The notes: generated by a model from the letters alone, not told the origin. A stretch of 64,000 bases of DNA from Methylococcaceae bacterium (GCA_016715325.1 JADKAL010000001.1:248001-312000); one strand, 5' to 3'. Shown: positions 19,938 to 28,880, counted from the stretch's first letter. Program-made: numbers and translations.

Positions 19938-20189
19938 ATGTCCATGCAACGCAAAACGATCACGCTGACCGACCAGATGGACTTCTGGGTTAAAACCCAA
20001 GTCAATTCGGGCAAATACGGCAATGACAGTGAATATTTCCGGGACTTGGTGCGCCGCGACCAGGAGCGGCAAGAGGCTGAAATTCGACTGAGATCGTTGT
20101 TGGACGAAGCCGAGAAGAGTGGGTTGAGCGATTTTTCTCCGCAGGAAATATGGGACAACGCAGTAGCCTTGGCAGCCAACAACACATAA
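19938..20189 (+). CDS. parD: ParD-type antitoxin
   Basis: The 83-residue protein opens with RKTITLTDQMDFWVKTQVNSG, a ribbon-helix-helix start, and DSEYFRDLVRRDQER in its second helix, both standard for ParD. The acidic C-terminal part (residues about 50-83) would wrap the ParE toxin. Its stop overlaps the toxin start (TAATG), giving the tight coupling expected of a toxin-antitoxin pair. Autoregulation through the palindrome at 19892-19908 is likely. The family is clear; activity is untested. Confidence 0.9.
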   Translation: MSMQRKTITLTDQMDFWVKTQVNSGKYGNDSEYFRDLVRRDQERQEAEIRLRSLLDEAEKSGLSDFSPQEIWDNAVALAANNT

Positions 20190-20482
20190 TGGCGAACTAC
20201 CGGCTCACCAAAAGGGCTGAGAAAGATTTAGGCAATATCGCCGTATACACCTTCCAGAACTTCGGCCTCAGGCAAGCCCAACTTTACCGTGATGGGCTGT
20301 TCAAGACCTTGGATACGATTGCAGAGTTTCCATTAATCGGCAGTGACCAAGGCCATATCAAGCCAAAGGTAAGGCGTTTTGTCTATGAATCCCACTCGAT
20401 TTATTATCGCCTTAATGAAAACGGTATCATGATTTTACGGCTGTTAGGCCCAGGGGAAGACCCCATAAGGCATCTGACGTAG
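20189..20482 (+). CDS. parE: ParE/RelE-superfamily toxin
   Basis: Starting at the ATG that overlaps the antitoxin stop, this 97-residue protein reads MANYRLTKRAEKDLGNIAVY and contains the family features GLFKTLDTIAEFPLIGSD and RRFVYESHSIYYRL, ending in ILRLLGPGEDP. ParE toxins poison DNA gyrase; related RelE toxins cut mRNA. The sequence alone favours ParE. The frame is intact and the antitoxin is present, so the module is probably functional. Confidence 0.9.
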   Translation: MANYRLTKRAEKDLGNIAVYTFQNFGLRQAQLYRDGLFKTLDTIAEFPLIGSDQGHIKPKVRRFVYESHSIYYRLNENGIMILRLLGPGEDPIRHLT

Positions 20483-20485
20483 AAC

Positions 20486-20534
20486 ACCATTTTTGGCGTG
20501 CATTAACGCGGCTTTTCGATAAATGGTCTTTTTT
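20486..20534 (+). terminator. Possible terminator after parDE
   Basis: ACCATTT (20486-20492) pairs with AAATGGT (20521-20527), followed by CTTTTTT. The loop is long (28 bases), so support is moderate. Confidence 0.45.
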
Positions 20535-21076
20535 CGTTACCCCTTCTTCTCAGTAGCCGCCATTCGAATAGATTATTTTTGTTTTAATGCGAATATTAAG
20601 AAACGGCCATGACCGGTCCTTCAACAGACTCCGCTTGATGGCAGGTCACCCCTTGATACCGGACGCTCAAGCGTACAAAAAATGTGAGCCGAAAAAGTTA
20701 ACATATCGATCATGCATAACTTCTAATCTCAACAAATAATCTGTTCTGGCCATGTCCCGGCTGCTTCAAATTAAACTGTGTCATATGACGCATTTTTTAA
20801 TGAACGATTGACATCGCCTACGCATAAAAAAACAAATTTTCCGCCATTCCCCATTAAACCACGGCATTTCAGCCCCGAAACTGCATAATTAACTGATAAA
20901 TAAGCTACAAAATAAGCGAAACACCCAGCCATCCACTGCGTTGGCCATGCCTGGCATCCGGCGCTTAACAAAAAATCGGTCATATCACACACTTTTGCGT
21001 GATATGACACACTTTTCCATACCCGTCAAAACCCTAAACCCTCTGCAACCCCCGCCATTGTTGAATTTGTCATTAA
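20535..21076 (+). promoter_or_regulatory. Upstream control region of the DUF3570 array
   Basis: About 540 bases without a gene. It contains GTCATATGAC at 20780-20789 (palindrome) and TCATATCAC/GTGATATGA at 20980-20988 and 20999-21007 (inverted repeat with a 10-base gap). TGTGTCATAT-like words recur in both. They lie about 70 to 300 bases upstream of the sigma-54 promoter, where enhancer-binding proteins usually bind. The cognate activator is not in the window. Confidence 0.55.
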
Positions 21077-21093
21077 TGGCATGAGCTTTGCTT
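21077..21093 (+). promoter_or_regulatory. Sigma-54 promoter
   Basis: TGGCATGAGCTTTGCTT has the invariant GG (21078-21079) and GC (21090-21091) separated by exactly 10 bases and matches the consensus TGGCACG-N4-TTGCW at nearly all positions. It is on the coding strand about 105 bases before the first array gene, giving a leader of roughly 90 bases. Confidence 0.8.
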
Positions 21094-21197
21094 AACACCT
21101 TAGTTAGGCTTTTTAAAACTAATCCAGGCATGACCCTCATCAAGATGATATTTGCTTCAAGTCATGTAGAAACATTTAAATAAACGGGGGGAAGTTG

Positions 21198-23936
21198 ATG
21201 ATGACTCAAACAATAAAGCATGAGCAGAAAACCCGCACACCTGCTTCATTATCGGCATTGACCGCCGCGGCCTTGGTAATGCCCGGCTTATTGCAAACAC
21301 TAGCCCACGCCGCCGACGACGACAGCGTGGATTTCCAATACAGCCATTACCAGGAAGGCAAGCGGGATAGTTACGGCCCGGTTATAGACGCAGCGACACT
21401 AACTAGTAATGTACAAAAGCTGCCGCAAAACCTGAACCCCATCGAGGTGGACAGCATCCACGGCAGCGCAAAAATAACCCTCACCGACCGGATCAAGTTC
21501 GCCTTCAATTACACTCAGGATACCTGGGCCGGAGCCACCCCCGTCGGCACCGCGCCAGTGTTAGCCGGGGGCAATTTTCCACTGCCACGTGGCTATTATA
21601 ATTCAAACGCTGCGGTAACCGGCGCTTCGCCGTTTTTGGATAAAAGTGATACTGGTTTTCTTTCAAACCCAAACGCGAGTGCCTTTTACACGTTTGTGCA
21701 AGATGAATTTGGTAATTTAAGGCCGGTTAAATTAAACAACCAATTAACCCATGTGCTGTCCTATGCCTCGCCGGAAACCCGCCAGCAGGGCGACTTCAAG
21801 CTCAGTTACGCCTGGAGCGATGAAGTGGCGTTCGACCTCGGCGGCGGCATTTCGGTGGAAAACGATTACGAGTCGCGCTTCGGTAGCCTTGGCGGGCGGA
21901 TCGACTTCAACCAAAAACAGACCACGGTTAATTGGGGCGTAAGTTACACCAACAGCGACACCAACGCCCAACTGGACCCGGATGCTTTAGGTTTTTACCA
22001 CTCCGACCAGTATGACAATTCCTTCATAGAAACAAATCCGATTGATAATTCCAGAAAAATCAGTGTAAAACCGCCGGTAACAGCCTCCGGCGAGGTCGAG
22101 GTCAGTTACGATGAACTCTTTTCAGCCACCGCCAAAACCCTGCGCGGCAACCGGCAGGATTGGGGCGTACAGCTCGGTCTCAGTCAGGTGCTGAACCGGA
22201 ATGCCCTGGTCTCGCTCGACTTCGGTTACACCCGCAGCACCGGCTACTTGGCCAACCCTTACAAAATGGTGTACCTGTTTGCCCAAATACCGGAATCTCT
22301 AACTCCTGACGGACTTTTCTCAACAAATAGCGTAGAAGGTGGAGCTTTTCTGGAAACCCGCCCGGACGAACGCAACCTGTTCAACTGGCATGTCGGCTAC
22401 GATCAGTTTGTCGAGCCGCTGGACGCCGCCCTGCACTTCGACTACAGTTTCGCGCACGACGACTGGGGCATCAACGCCCACACCTTCGAGGCTGACTGGG
22501 TGCAGCCTTTAGGATGGGGCTGGACCATCACGCCGCGCATCCGCTATTACAGCCAGTCGGCGGCGGATTTTTATACCACCGGATTATTTGTACTAACTAG
22601 TAGTGCAGACGAATCCTTTCCTCAGCAAAGATACTACTCCAGCGACCAGCGCCTGTCCGGCTTCGGCACCTTGAGCGGCGGCGTGACGGTGGAAAAGCAG
22701 TTCGCCAAGGGCGTGAGCCTGCAAACCGGCTTCGAGTATTACACCCACCAAGGCAGTTTAAAACTGGGCGGGGGCGGCGAAGGCGACTATGCCGACTTCG
22801 ACTACTGGGTGGCCAACGCCGCGCTCAAGGTTAATCTGGCGGCTTTGACCTTGCCGGGTAGCGGCCATGACGGCCACGGGGAACATCACCATCACCACAG
22901 CAACACCCCTGCCGGGATACAGTACGACCACGTTTTGCCCAAGGCGGGTGACTTCATGGTGGGCTACAGTTACATGCGTAACGTGCAGGCGGGCGATTTC
23001 CGCCTGGGCGACCGGATGATCGGCATCGACCAAGCTAGAAAAGAAGGTTGTTACGGCGAAGAATGCGCGGTCACCCCCAACAACATGACGATGAACATGC
23101 ACATGCTGGACTTGATGTATGCGCCCACCGATTGGCTGACCTTGATGCTGATGCCGCAGTGGACGGACATGGATATGACCATGACGCCGAATCCTGATTT
23201 CATCCCGCCGCCCGGCGGCCACGGCGGTCATTCGGGCGCCGTGCATGAACACCAGACCGGCGGTATTGGCGACTTCGGACTGTACGGCTTGTTCAAACTC
23301 TACGGCGATGATCATCACAAAGTTAACCTGGCCTTGGGCGGCACCGCGCCCACCGGCGATGTCGATATCGTCCAGCGCAAGACCTTTATTAACAATATTT
23401 TCAATAACCCCCTGCATTACTGCATGCAATTGGGCAGCGGCACCTGGGACTTCAAACCGGCGCTGACCTATACCGGACAGGCGGATAAATTCTCCTGGGG
23501 TGCGCAAGCCAACGCCACCATCCGGTTGGAAGGCCAGAACAAATCCGGCTTCGCCTTCGGCGATATCTTCCAGGGCACGGCCTGGGGCGGCTACCAGTGG
23601 GCGGAGTGGCTGGGCACGACGGTGCGCGGCGTGTTTACCAGCCAGGGCGAAATCCGGGGGCGTTACCCAACCATTTATGTGCCGCTCGATGATACAAACC
23701 CCACGGGGCCGCAAGTTCCCTTCGTCGACCAGCACATCGACACCTTCGGTCAGCCGGAAAACTACGGCGGCAGTTTTGCCGATTTAGGTTTGGGGATTAA
23801 CGTGAACATTCCGCACGGCACATTCGCGGGCAATAGCTTGAAGTTCGAATGGCTGCAACCGGTCTATACCAATTTCAACGGCTACCAGCCGGACCGGGAT
23901 TATGCGCTGAATTTCACCTGGAGTTACGGGTTTTGA
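21198..23936 (+). CDS. DUF3570-transporter double-barrel fusion protein, array member 1
   Basis: I start at the ATG at 21198 after GGGGGGA. The signal peptide ends near AHA, followed by ADDDSVDFQYSHYQEG. Residues about 40-550 match DUF3570 (outer-membrane barrel-like; THVLSYASPETRQQGDF, WVQPLGWGWTITPRIRYYSQSAADFY). A His-rich linker (about 555-570) leads to a second domain (about 580-912) resembling the PF13557-type transporter family, with LMYAPTDWLTLMLMPQ, QLGSGTWDFKPALTYTG and FEWLQPVY. It ends in a phenylalanine (WSYGF), typical of outer-membrane barrels. A Cys pair precedes the Met-rich strand MNMHMLDLMY. The ~912-residue length is that of both domains together. It is the first gene after the sigma-54 promoter. 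Its ligand is unknown; metal binding is my inference. Confidence 0.85.
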   Translation: MMTQTIKHEQKTRTPASLSALTAAALVMPGLLQTLAHAADDDSVDFQYSHYQEGKRDSYGPVIDAATLTSNVQKLPQNLNPIEVDSIHGSAKITLTDRIKFAFNYTQDTWAGATPVGTAPVLAGGNFPLPRGYYNSNAAVTGASPFLDKSDTGFLSNPNASAFYTFVQDEFGNLRPVKLNNQLTHVLSYASPETRQQGDFKLSYAWSDEVAFDLGGGISVENDYESRFGSLGGRIDFNQKQTTVNWGVSYTNSDTNAQLDPDALGFYHSDQYDNSFIETNPIDNSRKISVKPPVTASGEVEVSYDELFSATAKTLRGNRQDWGVQLGLSQVLNRNALVSLDFGYTRSTGYLANPYKMVYLFAQIPESLTPDGLFSTNSVEGGAFLETRPDERNLFNWHVGYDQFVEPLDAALHFDYSFAHDDWGINAHTFEADWVQPLGWGWTITPRIRYYSQSAADFYTTGLFVLTSSADESFPQQRYYSSDQRLSGFGTLSGGVTVEKQFAKGVSLQTGFEYYTHQGSLKLGGGGEGDYADFDYWVANAALKVNLAALTLPGSGHDGHGEHHHHHSNTPAGIQYDHVLPKAGDFMVGYSYMRNVQAGDFRLGDRMIGIDQARKEGCYGEECAVTPNNMTMNMHMLDLMYAPTDWLTLMLMPQWTDMDMTMTPNPDFIPPPGGHGGHSGAVHEHQTGGIGDFGLYGLFKLYGDDHHKVNLALGGTAPTGDVDIVQRKTFINNIFNNPLHYCMQLGSGTWDFKPALTYTGQADKFSWGAQANATIRLEGQNKSGFAFGDIFQGTAWGGYQWAEWLGTTVRGVFTSQGEIRGRYPTIYVPLDDTNPTGPQVPFVDQHIDTFGQPENYGGSFADLGLGINVNIPHGTFAGNSLKFEWLQPVYTNFNGYQPDRDYALNFTWSYGF

Positions 23937-24019
23937 TAGGAGGGAAAATATATCGATATTATTTGAATAGATAGCTAAAACAATTACTTAATAAATTTTA
24001 ACCACACGGGAGCTTTACG

Positions 24020-24919
24020 ATGCGTCAAAAAAATATGATGAATGGCACGTTGATTCGGTTAGTCATTGCAGTTTTTATATCACTCACCGCCGTTAACCTA
24101 TATGCCTTCAATGGCGGCGGCAGCAATGAATTTGCGATGCCCAAACATGATTTTGCTAATGCCGGGGTCGGTAATAATCAGCCTATCACTAACATGGATG
24201 AGTTGATGTTTCGCCAGCCGAATCCTAATGTCAACGTAAATGGGGTCGGCATCTTTGTTTATGACGGCATGTTCTCGCTTGATGCGCTGGCACCTTATCA
24301 AGTCTTTAAAACCGCGGCGCTTAACACTTTTTTTATCGCCAAGAACAAAGGCCCGGTCACCATGAGCAACGGCATTACGATCAACGTCGATAAATCGATA
24401 GCCGATGTGACAAAGCTGGATGTTTTGCTAATTCCGGGCGGGGCGGGTGGCACTGCCATGCAGACTATCGATCCCGAGGTGCTAGCTTGGATTAGGCAAA
24501 TCGACCAAACCAGCATCTACACCACCAGCGTGTGTACGGGGGCTTGGATACTTGGTTCAGCGGGATTGTTAGAAGGTAAGGATGCCTCAACACATTGGTA
24601 TCGCGCCAATGAAATGCTCACCAAATTCGGCGCCGAATATACCGGAAAGCGCTGGACGCGGGACGGCAAGTATTGGACATCGGCGGGCGTCACCGGCGGC
24701 ATTGATATGGCGCTGGCGCTTGTCAACCATTTATTCGGCAAAGAATACACTCAAGCCGTCATGCTGGATATGGAATACGATCCGCAGCCGCCTGTCAAAG
24801 GCGGCACGCCTAAGAAATCTGTCCCCATCATCGCACAGCTCATGCGGGATATGTATGATTTTTTCCTGATCAATTTTGTGAATTGCCCTCGGGAGACGCC
24901 GGGTGCTTGTTTGTTTTAA
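24020..24919 (+). CDS. Secreted DJ-1/PfpI-family protein (isonitrile hydratase-like), array copy 1
   Basis: The 299-residue protein has a signal peptide (LIRLVIAVFISLTAVNLYA) and then a DJ-1/PfpI domain at residues about 73-250. Recognisable parts are GVGIFVYDGMFSLDALAPY, DVLLIPGGAG, the nucleophile elbow TSVCTGAWILGSAGLLEG with its cysteine, and ASTHW. This order resembles the isonitrile hydratase/GlxA-type subgroup. Members elsewhere are usually cytoplasmic, so periplasmic export is odd. A C-terminal extension (from about 250) ends with two cysteines. GGAG lies before the start. It follows the first barrel gene by 83 bases. The substrate cannot be predicted. Confidence 0.85.
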   Translation: MRQKNMMNGTLIRLVIAVFISLTAVNLYAFNGGGSNEFAMPKHDFANAGVGNNQPITNMDELMFRQPNPNVNVNGVGIFVYDGMFSLDALAPYQVFKTAALNTFFIAKNKGPVTMSNGITINVDKSIADVTKLDVLLIPGGAGGTAMQTIDPEVLAWIRQIDQTSIYTTSVCTGAWILGSAGLLEGKDASTHWYRANEMLTKFGAEYTGKRWTRDGKYWTSAGVTGGIDMALALVNHLFGKEYTQAVMLDMEYDPQPPVKGGTPKKSVPIIAQLMRDMYDFFLINFVNCPRETPGACLF

Positions 24920-24940
24920 CTGTTTTAGGAGTCATTTTTC

Positions 24941-25103
24941 ATGTTTTTCGGTTCATTATTTGTATTTACAATGGTTGCCCTGATGGGGTTTTCGATGGTC
25001 GGCGATGCCTGGAAAACCCAACCCCAAGGCGGTCCATATCACCCACGCCGGCCTTGCCGTCGCCTGCTATTTGCTCCTAGATTATTACGCATTGAATAAA
25101 TAG
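24941..25103 (+). CDS. Small two-helix membrane protein (frameshifted)
   Basis: After TTAGGAGTC, an ATG opens MFFGSLFVFTMVALMGFSM, one hydrophobic helix. Then one C too many in CCCC (near 25023) breaks the frame. With that C removed, the protein continues KAVHITHAGLAVACYLLL and ends YYALNK, adding a second helix for about 53 residues. Both halves being hydrophobic and meeting at a homopolymer argues for one real gene. It lies 21 bases after the PfpI gene. No family is recognised. Confidence 0.5.
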
Positions 25104-25109
25104 GCAGTT

Positions 25110-25139
25110 TTCCCGCATGAACATTGCGTCATGCGGGAA
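25110..25139. repeat. Perfect 11-bp hairpin in the array
   Basis: TTCCCGCATGA (25110-25120) pairs exactly with TCATGCGGGAA (25129-25139) around an 8-base loop. It lies between the small membrane gene and the second barrel gene. No T-run follows, so it is more likely an mRNA processing or stabilising stem, or an attenuator, than a full terminator. Confidence 0.6.
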
Positions 25140-25187
25140 TATCAATTTGTTTCCTTTTTATTGCCCAACCCGCGAAGAATTTCAATC

Positions 25188-28001
25188 ATGAAGAAATCGC
25201 TTACGATAAAACAAAAACAAAGACGGATAAGCTGTACTGAAACATCCTTAGCCTCATTAACTGCCGCCGCTCTAGTATTGCCCGGCTTGCTGCTGCCAAA
25301 TGCCCAAGCCGCCGAAGAAGACAGCGTGGACTTCCAGTACAGCCACTACCAGGAGGGCAAGCGGGACATAAACCTAATTGCGGAAAGCTTCAACACAGTT
25401 ACTTTTGAGCCGGTAAAAGTAAATGTCCCCAATAACCGCAATCCAATCGAAGTGGACAGCCTTCACGGTACTGCCAGAGTAAGCCTGACCGACCGTGTGA
25501 AATTCGCCTTCAACTACATAGAAGACACCTGGTCAGGCGCAACCCCCTTCGGCAGTGCACCGGAGGGTACGAGTGCCAATCATTTTGAGAAGGTTACATT
25601 TGATGACGACGGCTCGCCTATCGTCGCGGGTGCTTCACCGTGGGCGACCACCGATGCTTTTTTAGACAGGCAAGGTAATTTTGTCACTTCAATGACTGAT
25701 CCTGCCACCGGGAAAACGTCTTACGTCAAAGCCCGTCCCATGCATGTAATGTCTTATGCCTCGCCCGAAACCCGCAAGCAAGGCGATTTCAAACTGAGCT
25801 ATGCGTGGGACGAGGCGGTGCTGGACGTGGGCGGCGGCATTTCGCTGGAGCGGGATTATGAGTCGCGTTTTGTCAACCTGGGAGGACGCATGGATTTCAA
25901 CCGGAAGCAAACCAGCGTCAATTTGGGACTTAGTTACACCAACAGCGAGATTAACGCTGTCCTGGACGGCCCCGGTCCAAGATGGATCAATTCATTAGCG
26001 TACAAAGACCAAATGACAGATATAGATGCTGACGGTCAAGGTTCAGGCACTTTACACGGCATCCGCCAGGATTGGGCGACACACCTAGTTTTGACCCAAA
26101 TTATCACTGCCGATGCCCTGTTAGAACTGGGCATCGGCTATACCCGCAGCACTGGCTTTCTGGAAAACCCTTATAAGGCAAGTTGGATATATGGGGTGAT
26201 AGATCCAAATGCACCTTCACCGCCAGACGGTGCCGATGAGGTGCTTGTCCCAGGGGCGCCTTATATAGAGCAACGACCGGATGAGCGCAACCAGTGGAAC
26301 TGGACTGCGCGTTGGGCGCATTATGTGGCGCCCTTGGATGCTGCGCTACACCTGGACTACCAGTTTGCTACGGATGATTGGGGCATTAACGCCCATACTT
26401 TTGCCGCCAATTGGGTGCAACCGATAGGGGCGGGTTGGACTGTTACGCCGAGAATCCGCTATTACTCGCAAGAGGCGGCAGATTTTTATGAGCCTTATTT
26501 TAAAAGGAACTTGGATGCCAACGGCCAAACTGTACTTCCCGGAAGTTTTTCAAGCGACCAGCGCTTGTCCGGATTCGGTACGTTGAGCGGCGGTTTGACG
26601 GTCAGCAAGGACTTTGCCAAAGGCGTGCGCCTGGAAACCGGTATTGAATATTACACCCATCAAGGCTCGTACAAGCTTGGTGGCGGCGGGGAAGACAGCT
26701 TTGCCGATTTCGACTATTGGGTGGCTAACGCCGCGCTGAAAGTCAACTTGTCCTCATTAGGTAAAAGCCCTTCTGGAGATAATCAAGAACATCTTGAGCA
26801 TTCAAGTCATGCCATTATTCCGGCAGGACTACTGTTTGGTCATACCTTATCCAAATCTGGGGATATGATGGTAGGCTACCGCTTCATGCATAGTTGGCAA
26901 GCCGGAGTTTTTCTGCATGGCGACAAGGTTGTCAGTGAGCAGCGCATCATAGATAAGGCTTGTCCGGGCTATATCAATAAAACAACTGTGGACGACATTA
27001 ATCAATTTGGCTGTGGGCTGTTGCCGCGAGAAATGGCCATGAACATGCACATGCTGGACATCATGTACGCTCCCACCGACTGGCTGACCTTGATGCTGAT
27101 GCCGCAGTTTATGGACATGCAAATGCCGCTATTTCAGCCGGAAAGCTTAATCGACGACAGTGGGCATGGGCATGGCGGCGGTCATGGCGGGCATAACCAT
27201 GAAACCGGCGGCATAGGCGATACCGGCATCTATGCGATGGTCAACTTATTTGATGCTCCCCACCATCATCTGCATGTCACGGCAGGGCTGAGCGCCCCTA
27301 CAGGTGATGTCGTCATCAAGCGAAAAATCGACGGTGACAACCTTAATCGGGACGGGGCGTACCATCATTACGGGATGCAACTGGGCAGCGGCACTTGGGA
27401 TTTTAAGCCCAGTCTGACTTATACAGGCAAGGCCGAAGCGTGGTCGTGGGGCGCACAAGTTGGAGGCACAAAACGCCTGGAAGACAGCAATAATTCAGGA
27501 TATGCGTTGGGCGATCTGTTTGAAACCAGCCTTTGGGGCGGTTACGGTCTGACAAACTGGCTATCCACCACGGTACGAGCGGTCTACAGTTGGCAGGGCC
27601 GTATCAAAGGTCATTTCCATACAGGCCGACGTGACCAAGAAATCCTGAGATCAGGCTGCCCAAAATTCACTTTTGTGAGGGCAGATGACAACGATTTTGA
27701 TGGCATTCCGGACGGCCCGACTTATCTTCATGAAGCGGAATATAACGCATGCCTAAATGATTATAAAGATGTCTTGTCCATGGCCGATGCCCAAGACCGG
27801 CCTAGCCCGATGGACGCCACCGGAAATTACGGCGGACATTATGTAGACATCGGCTTCGGTCTGAACGCCACAGTGCCAACCGGGCCGTTAGAAGGCAATC
27901 GTTTGGCCGTTGAATGGCTGCAACCTTTATACACCAACGTCAACGGCTACCAGCTTGATCGCGACGGGTCATTGAGTTTTACCTGGAGCTATGGATTTTG
28001 A
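25188..28001 (+). CDS. DUF3570-transporter double-barrel fusion protein, array member 2
   Basis: I start at the ATG at 25188 (MKKSLTIKQ), preceded by GAAGAA; the frame is open 57 bases further but includes the hairpin. Signal peptide ends LLLPNAQA. The DUF3570 part (residues about 40-525), linker and transporter part mirror member 1, with SLGKSPSGDNQEHLEHSSH and a second His stretch GHGHGGGHGGHNHETGG near 658-674. A Cys pair (KACPGY and FGCGLL) precedes MNMHMLDIMYAPTDW. An insertion near residue 845 (DDNDFDGIPDG) looks like a calcium-binding repeat and sits between two more cysteines. It ends WSYGF. The 937-residue frame is intact. Confidence 0.85.
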   Translation: MKKSLTIKQKQRRISCTETSLASLTAAALVLPGLLLPNAQAAEEDSVDFQYSHYQEGKRDINLIAESFNTVTFEPVKVNVPNNRNPIEVDSLHGTARVSLTDRVKFAFNYIEDTWSGATPFGSAPEGTSANHFEKVTFDDDGSPIVAGASPWATTDAFLDRQGNFVTSMTDPATGKTSYVKARPMHVMSYASPETRKQGDFKLSYAWDEAVLDVGGGISLERDYESRFVNLGGRMDFNRKQTSVNLGLSYTNSEINAVLDGPGPRWINSLAYKDQMTDIDADGQGSGTLHGIRQDWATHLVLTQIITADALLELGIGYTRSTGFLENPYKASWIYGVIDPNAPSPPDGADEVLVPGAPYIEQRPDERNQWNWTARWAHYVAPLDAALHLDYQFATDDWGINAHTFAANWVQPIGAGWTVTPRIRYYSQEAADFYEPYFKRNLDANGQTVLPGSFSSDQRLSGFGTLSGGLTVSKDFAKGVRLETGIEYYTHQGSYKLGGGGEDSFADFDYWVANAALKVNLSSLGKSPSGDNQEHLEHSSHAIIPAGLLFGHTLSKSGDMMVGYRFMHSWQAGVFLHGDKVVSEQRIIDKACPGYINKTTVDDINQFGCGLLPREMAMNMHMLDIMYAPTDWLTLMLMPQFMDMQMPLFQPESLIDDSGHGHGGGHGGHNHETGGIGDTGIYAMVNLFDAPHHHLHVTAGLSAPTGDVVIKRKIDGDNLNRDGAYHHYGMQLGSGTWDFKPSLTYTGKAEAWSWGAQVGGTKRLEDSNNSGYALGDLFETSLWGGYGLTNWLSTTVRAVYSWQGRIKGHFHTGRRDQEILRSGCPKFTFVRADDNDFDGIPDGPTYLHEAEYNACLNDYKDVLSMADAQDRPSPMDATGNYGGHYVDIGFGLNATVPTGPLEGNRLAVEWLQPLYTNVNGYQLDRDGSLSFTWSYGF

Positions 28002-28032
28002 TTATTTTAATTTTTCTAATTAAGAGATGACC

Positions 28033-28785
28033 ATGAAGCACAACATTAATCCATTTAAGGCCTTAATCATTAAATTGGCGTTTGCTATCTTGCTTTCATT
28101 TAGTACGGTTCAGGTTTATGCCGTTAACACGCTGGGCGACACAGCCATAACGGCCTCAAATTCAGAAGTGGCATCGGCGAGTGCAGCGGCGCAAGTCTCA
28201 ACTTCTGCGGTAACTGTGGCATTACCTAGGCAACCCATTCCCAATGTCAACATCAATGGTATCGGCATCTATGTGTACGACGGCATGTACGATCCGGATG
28301 GCCTGGAACCTTATAAGATTTTTAAGGCGGCGAAGCTTAAGGTGTTCCTTATTGGCAAGAAAAATGGTGTCATCACCACCTATGGGGGGCAAAAGATAAA
28401 GGTCACCCGCACGATTGACGAGGTTAAAAAGCTGGATGTCGTCCTGATACCCGGCGGCGGTGACCTCACGATTGCCCTGGCGCAATTGAAAGATATTAAG
28501 TTACTGAACTGGGTAAAAGCCATCGACCGCACCACCCGATTTACCACCAGCGTCTGCGTGGGCACCTGGATACTGGCTGCCTCAGGATTATTGAAAGGCA
28601 AAAAGGCCGCCACCCACTGGTATCTGGGCAAAGAAATGCTGGCGAAATACGGCTCGATCTATACCGGTAAAACATGGAGCCGCGACGGTAAGTATTGGAC
28701 CGGAGCGGATGTTGCCCACAGTGGGCTGAACATGCCCAAGGCGCTGGTTAACTTTCTATTCAGGAAGTCCATCCCGGCACCCTGA
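28033..28785 (+). CDS. Secreted DJ-1/PfpI-family protein, array copy 2 (shorter)
   Basis: I prefer the ATG at 28033 because AAGAG lies seven bases upstream; an in-frame ATG at 28027 is too close. The signal peptide is ALIIKLAFAILLSFSTVQVYA. The PfpI domain follows an Ala/Ser/Val-rich spacer: NGIGIYVYDGMYDPDGLEPY, VVLIPGGGD, TSVCVGTWILAASGLLKG (nucleophile cysteine kept), AATHW. Compared with copy 1 it loses about 40 C-terminal residues, ending NFLFRKSIPAP, possibly through an indel. It follows barrel member 2 by 31 bases and precedes member 3 by 95, repeating the barrel-then-PfpI order. Confidence 0.83.
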   Translation: MKHNINPFKALIIKLAFAILLSFSTVQVYAVNTLGDTAITASNSEVASASAAAQVSTSAVTVALPRQPIPNVNINGIGIYVYDGMYDPDGLEPYKIFKAAKLKVFLIGKKNGVITTYGGQKIKVTRTIDEVKKLDVVLIPGGGDLTIALAQLKDIKLLNWVKAIDRTTRFTTSVCVGTWILAASGLLKGKKAATHWYLGKEMLAKYGSIYTGKTWSRDGKYWTGADVAHSGLNMPKALVNFLFRKSIPAP

Positions 28786-28880
28786 CTTGAAGCCTTCCCA
28801 CCAATTTCTCAAACCCTCTGCAATGGAAATAAAGCTAAGTCTGTATTTTAAAGGAAGCAATTTTTAATAAGGCCAGATTA

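Noticed and set aside
22758..23735. Long minus-strand frame of 325 codons opposite array member 1
   Set aside because: A shadow of GC-biased coding DNA; its His/Arg/Gln-rich translation matches no fold, and the plus strand has a conserved product.
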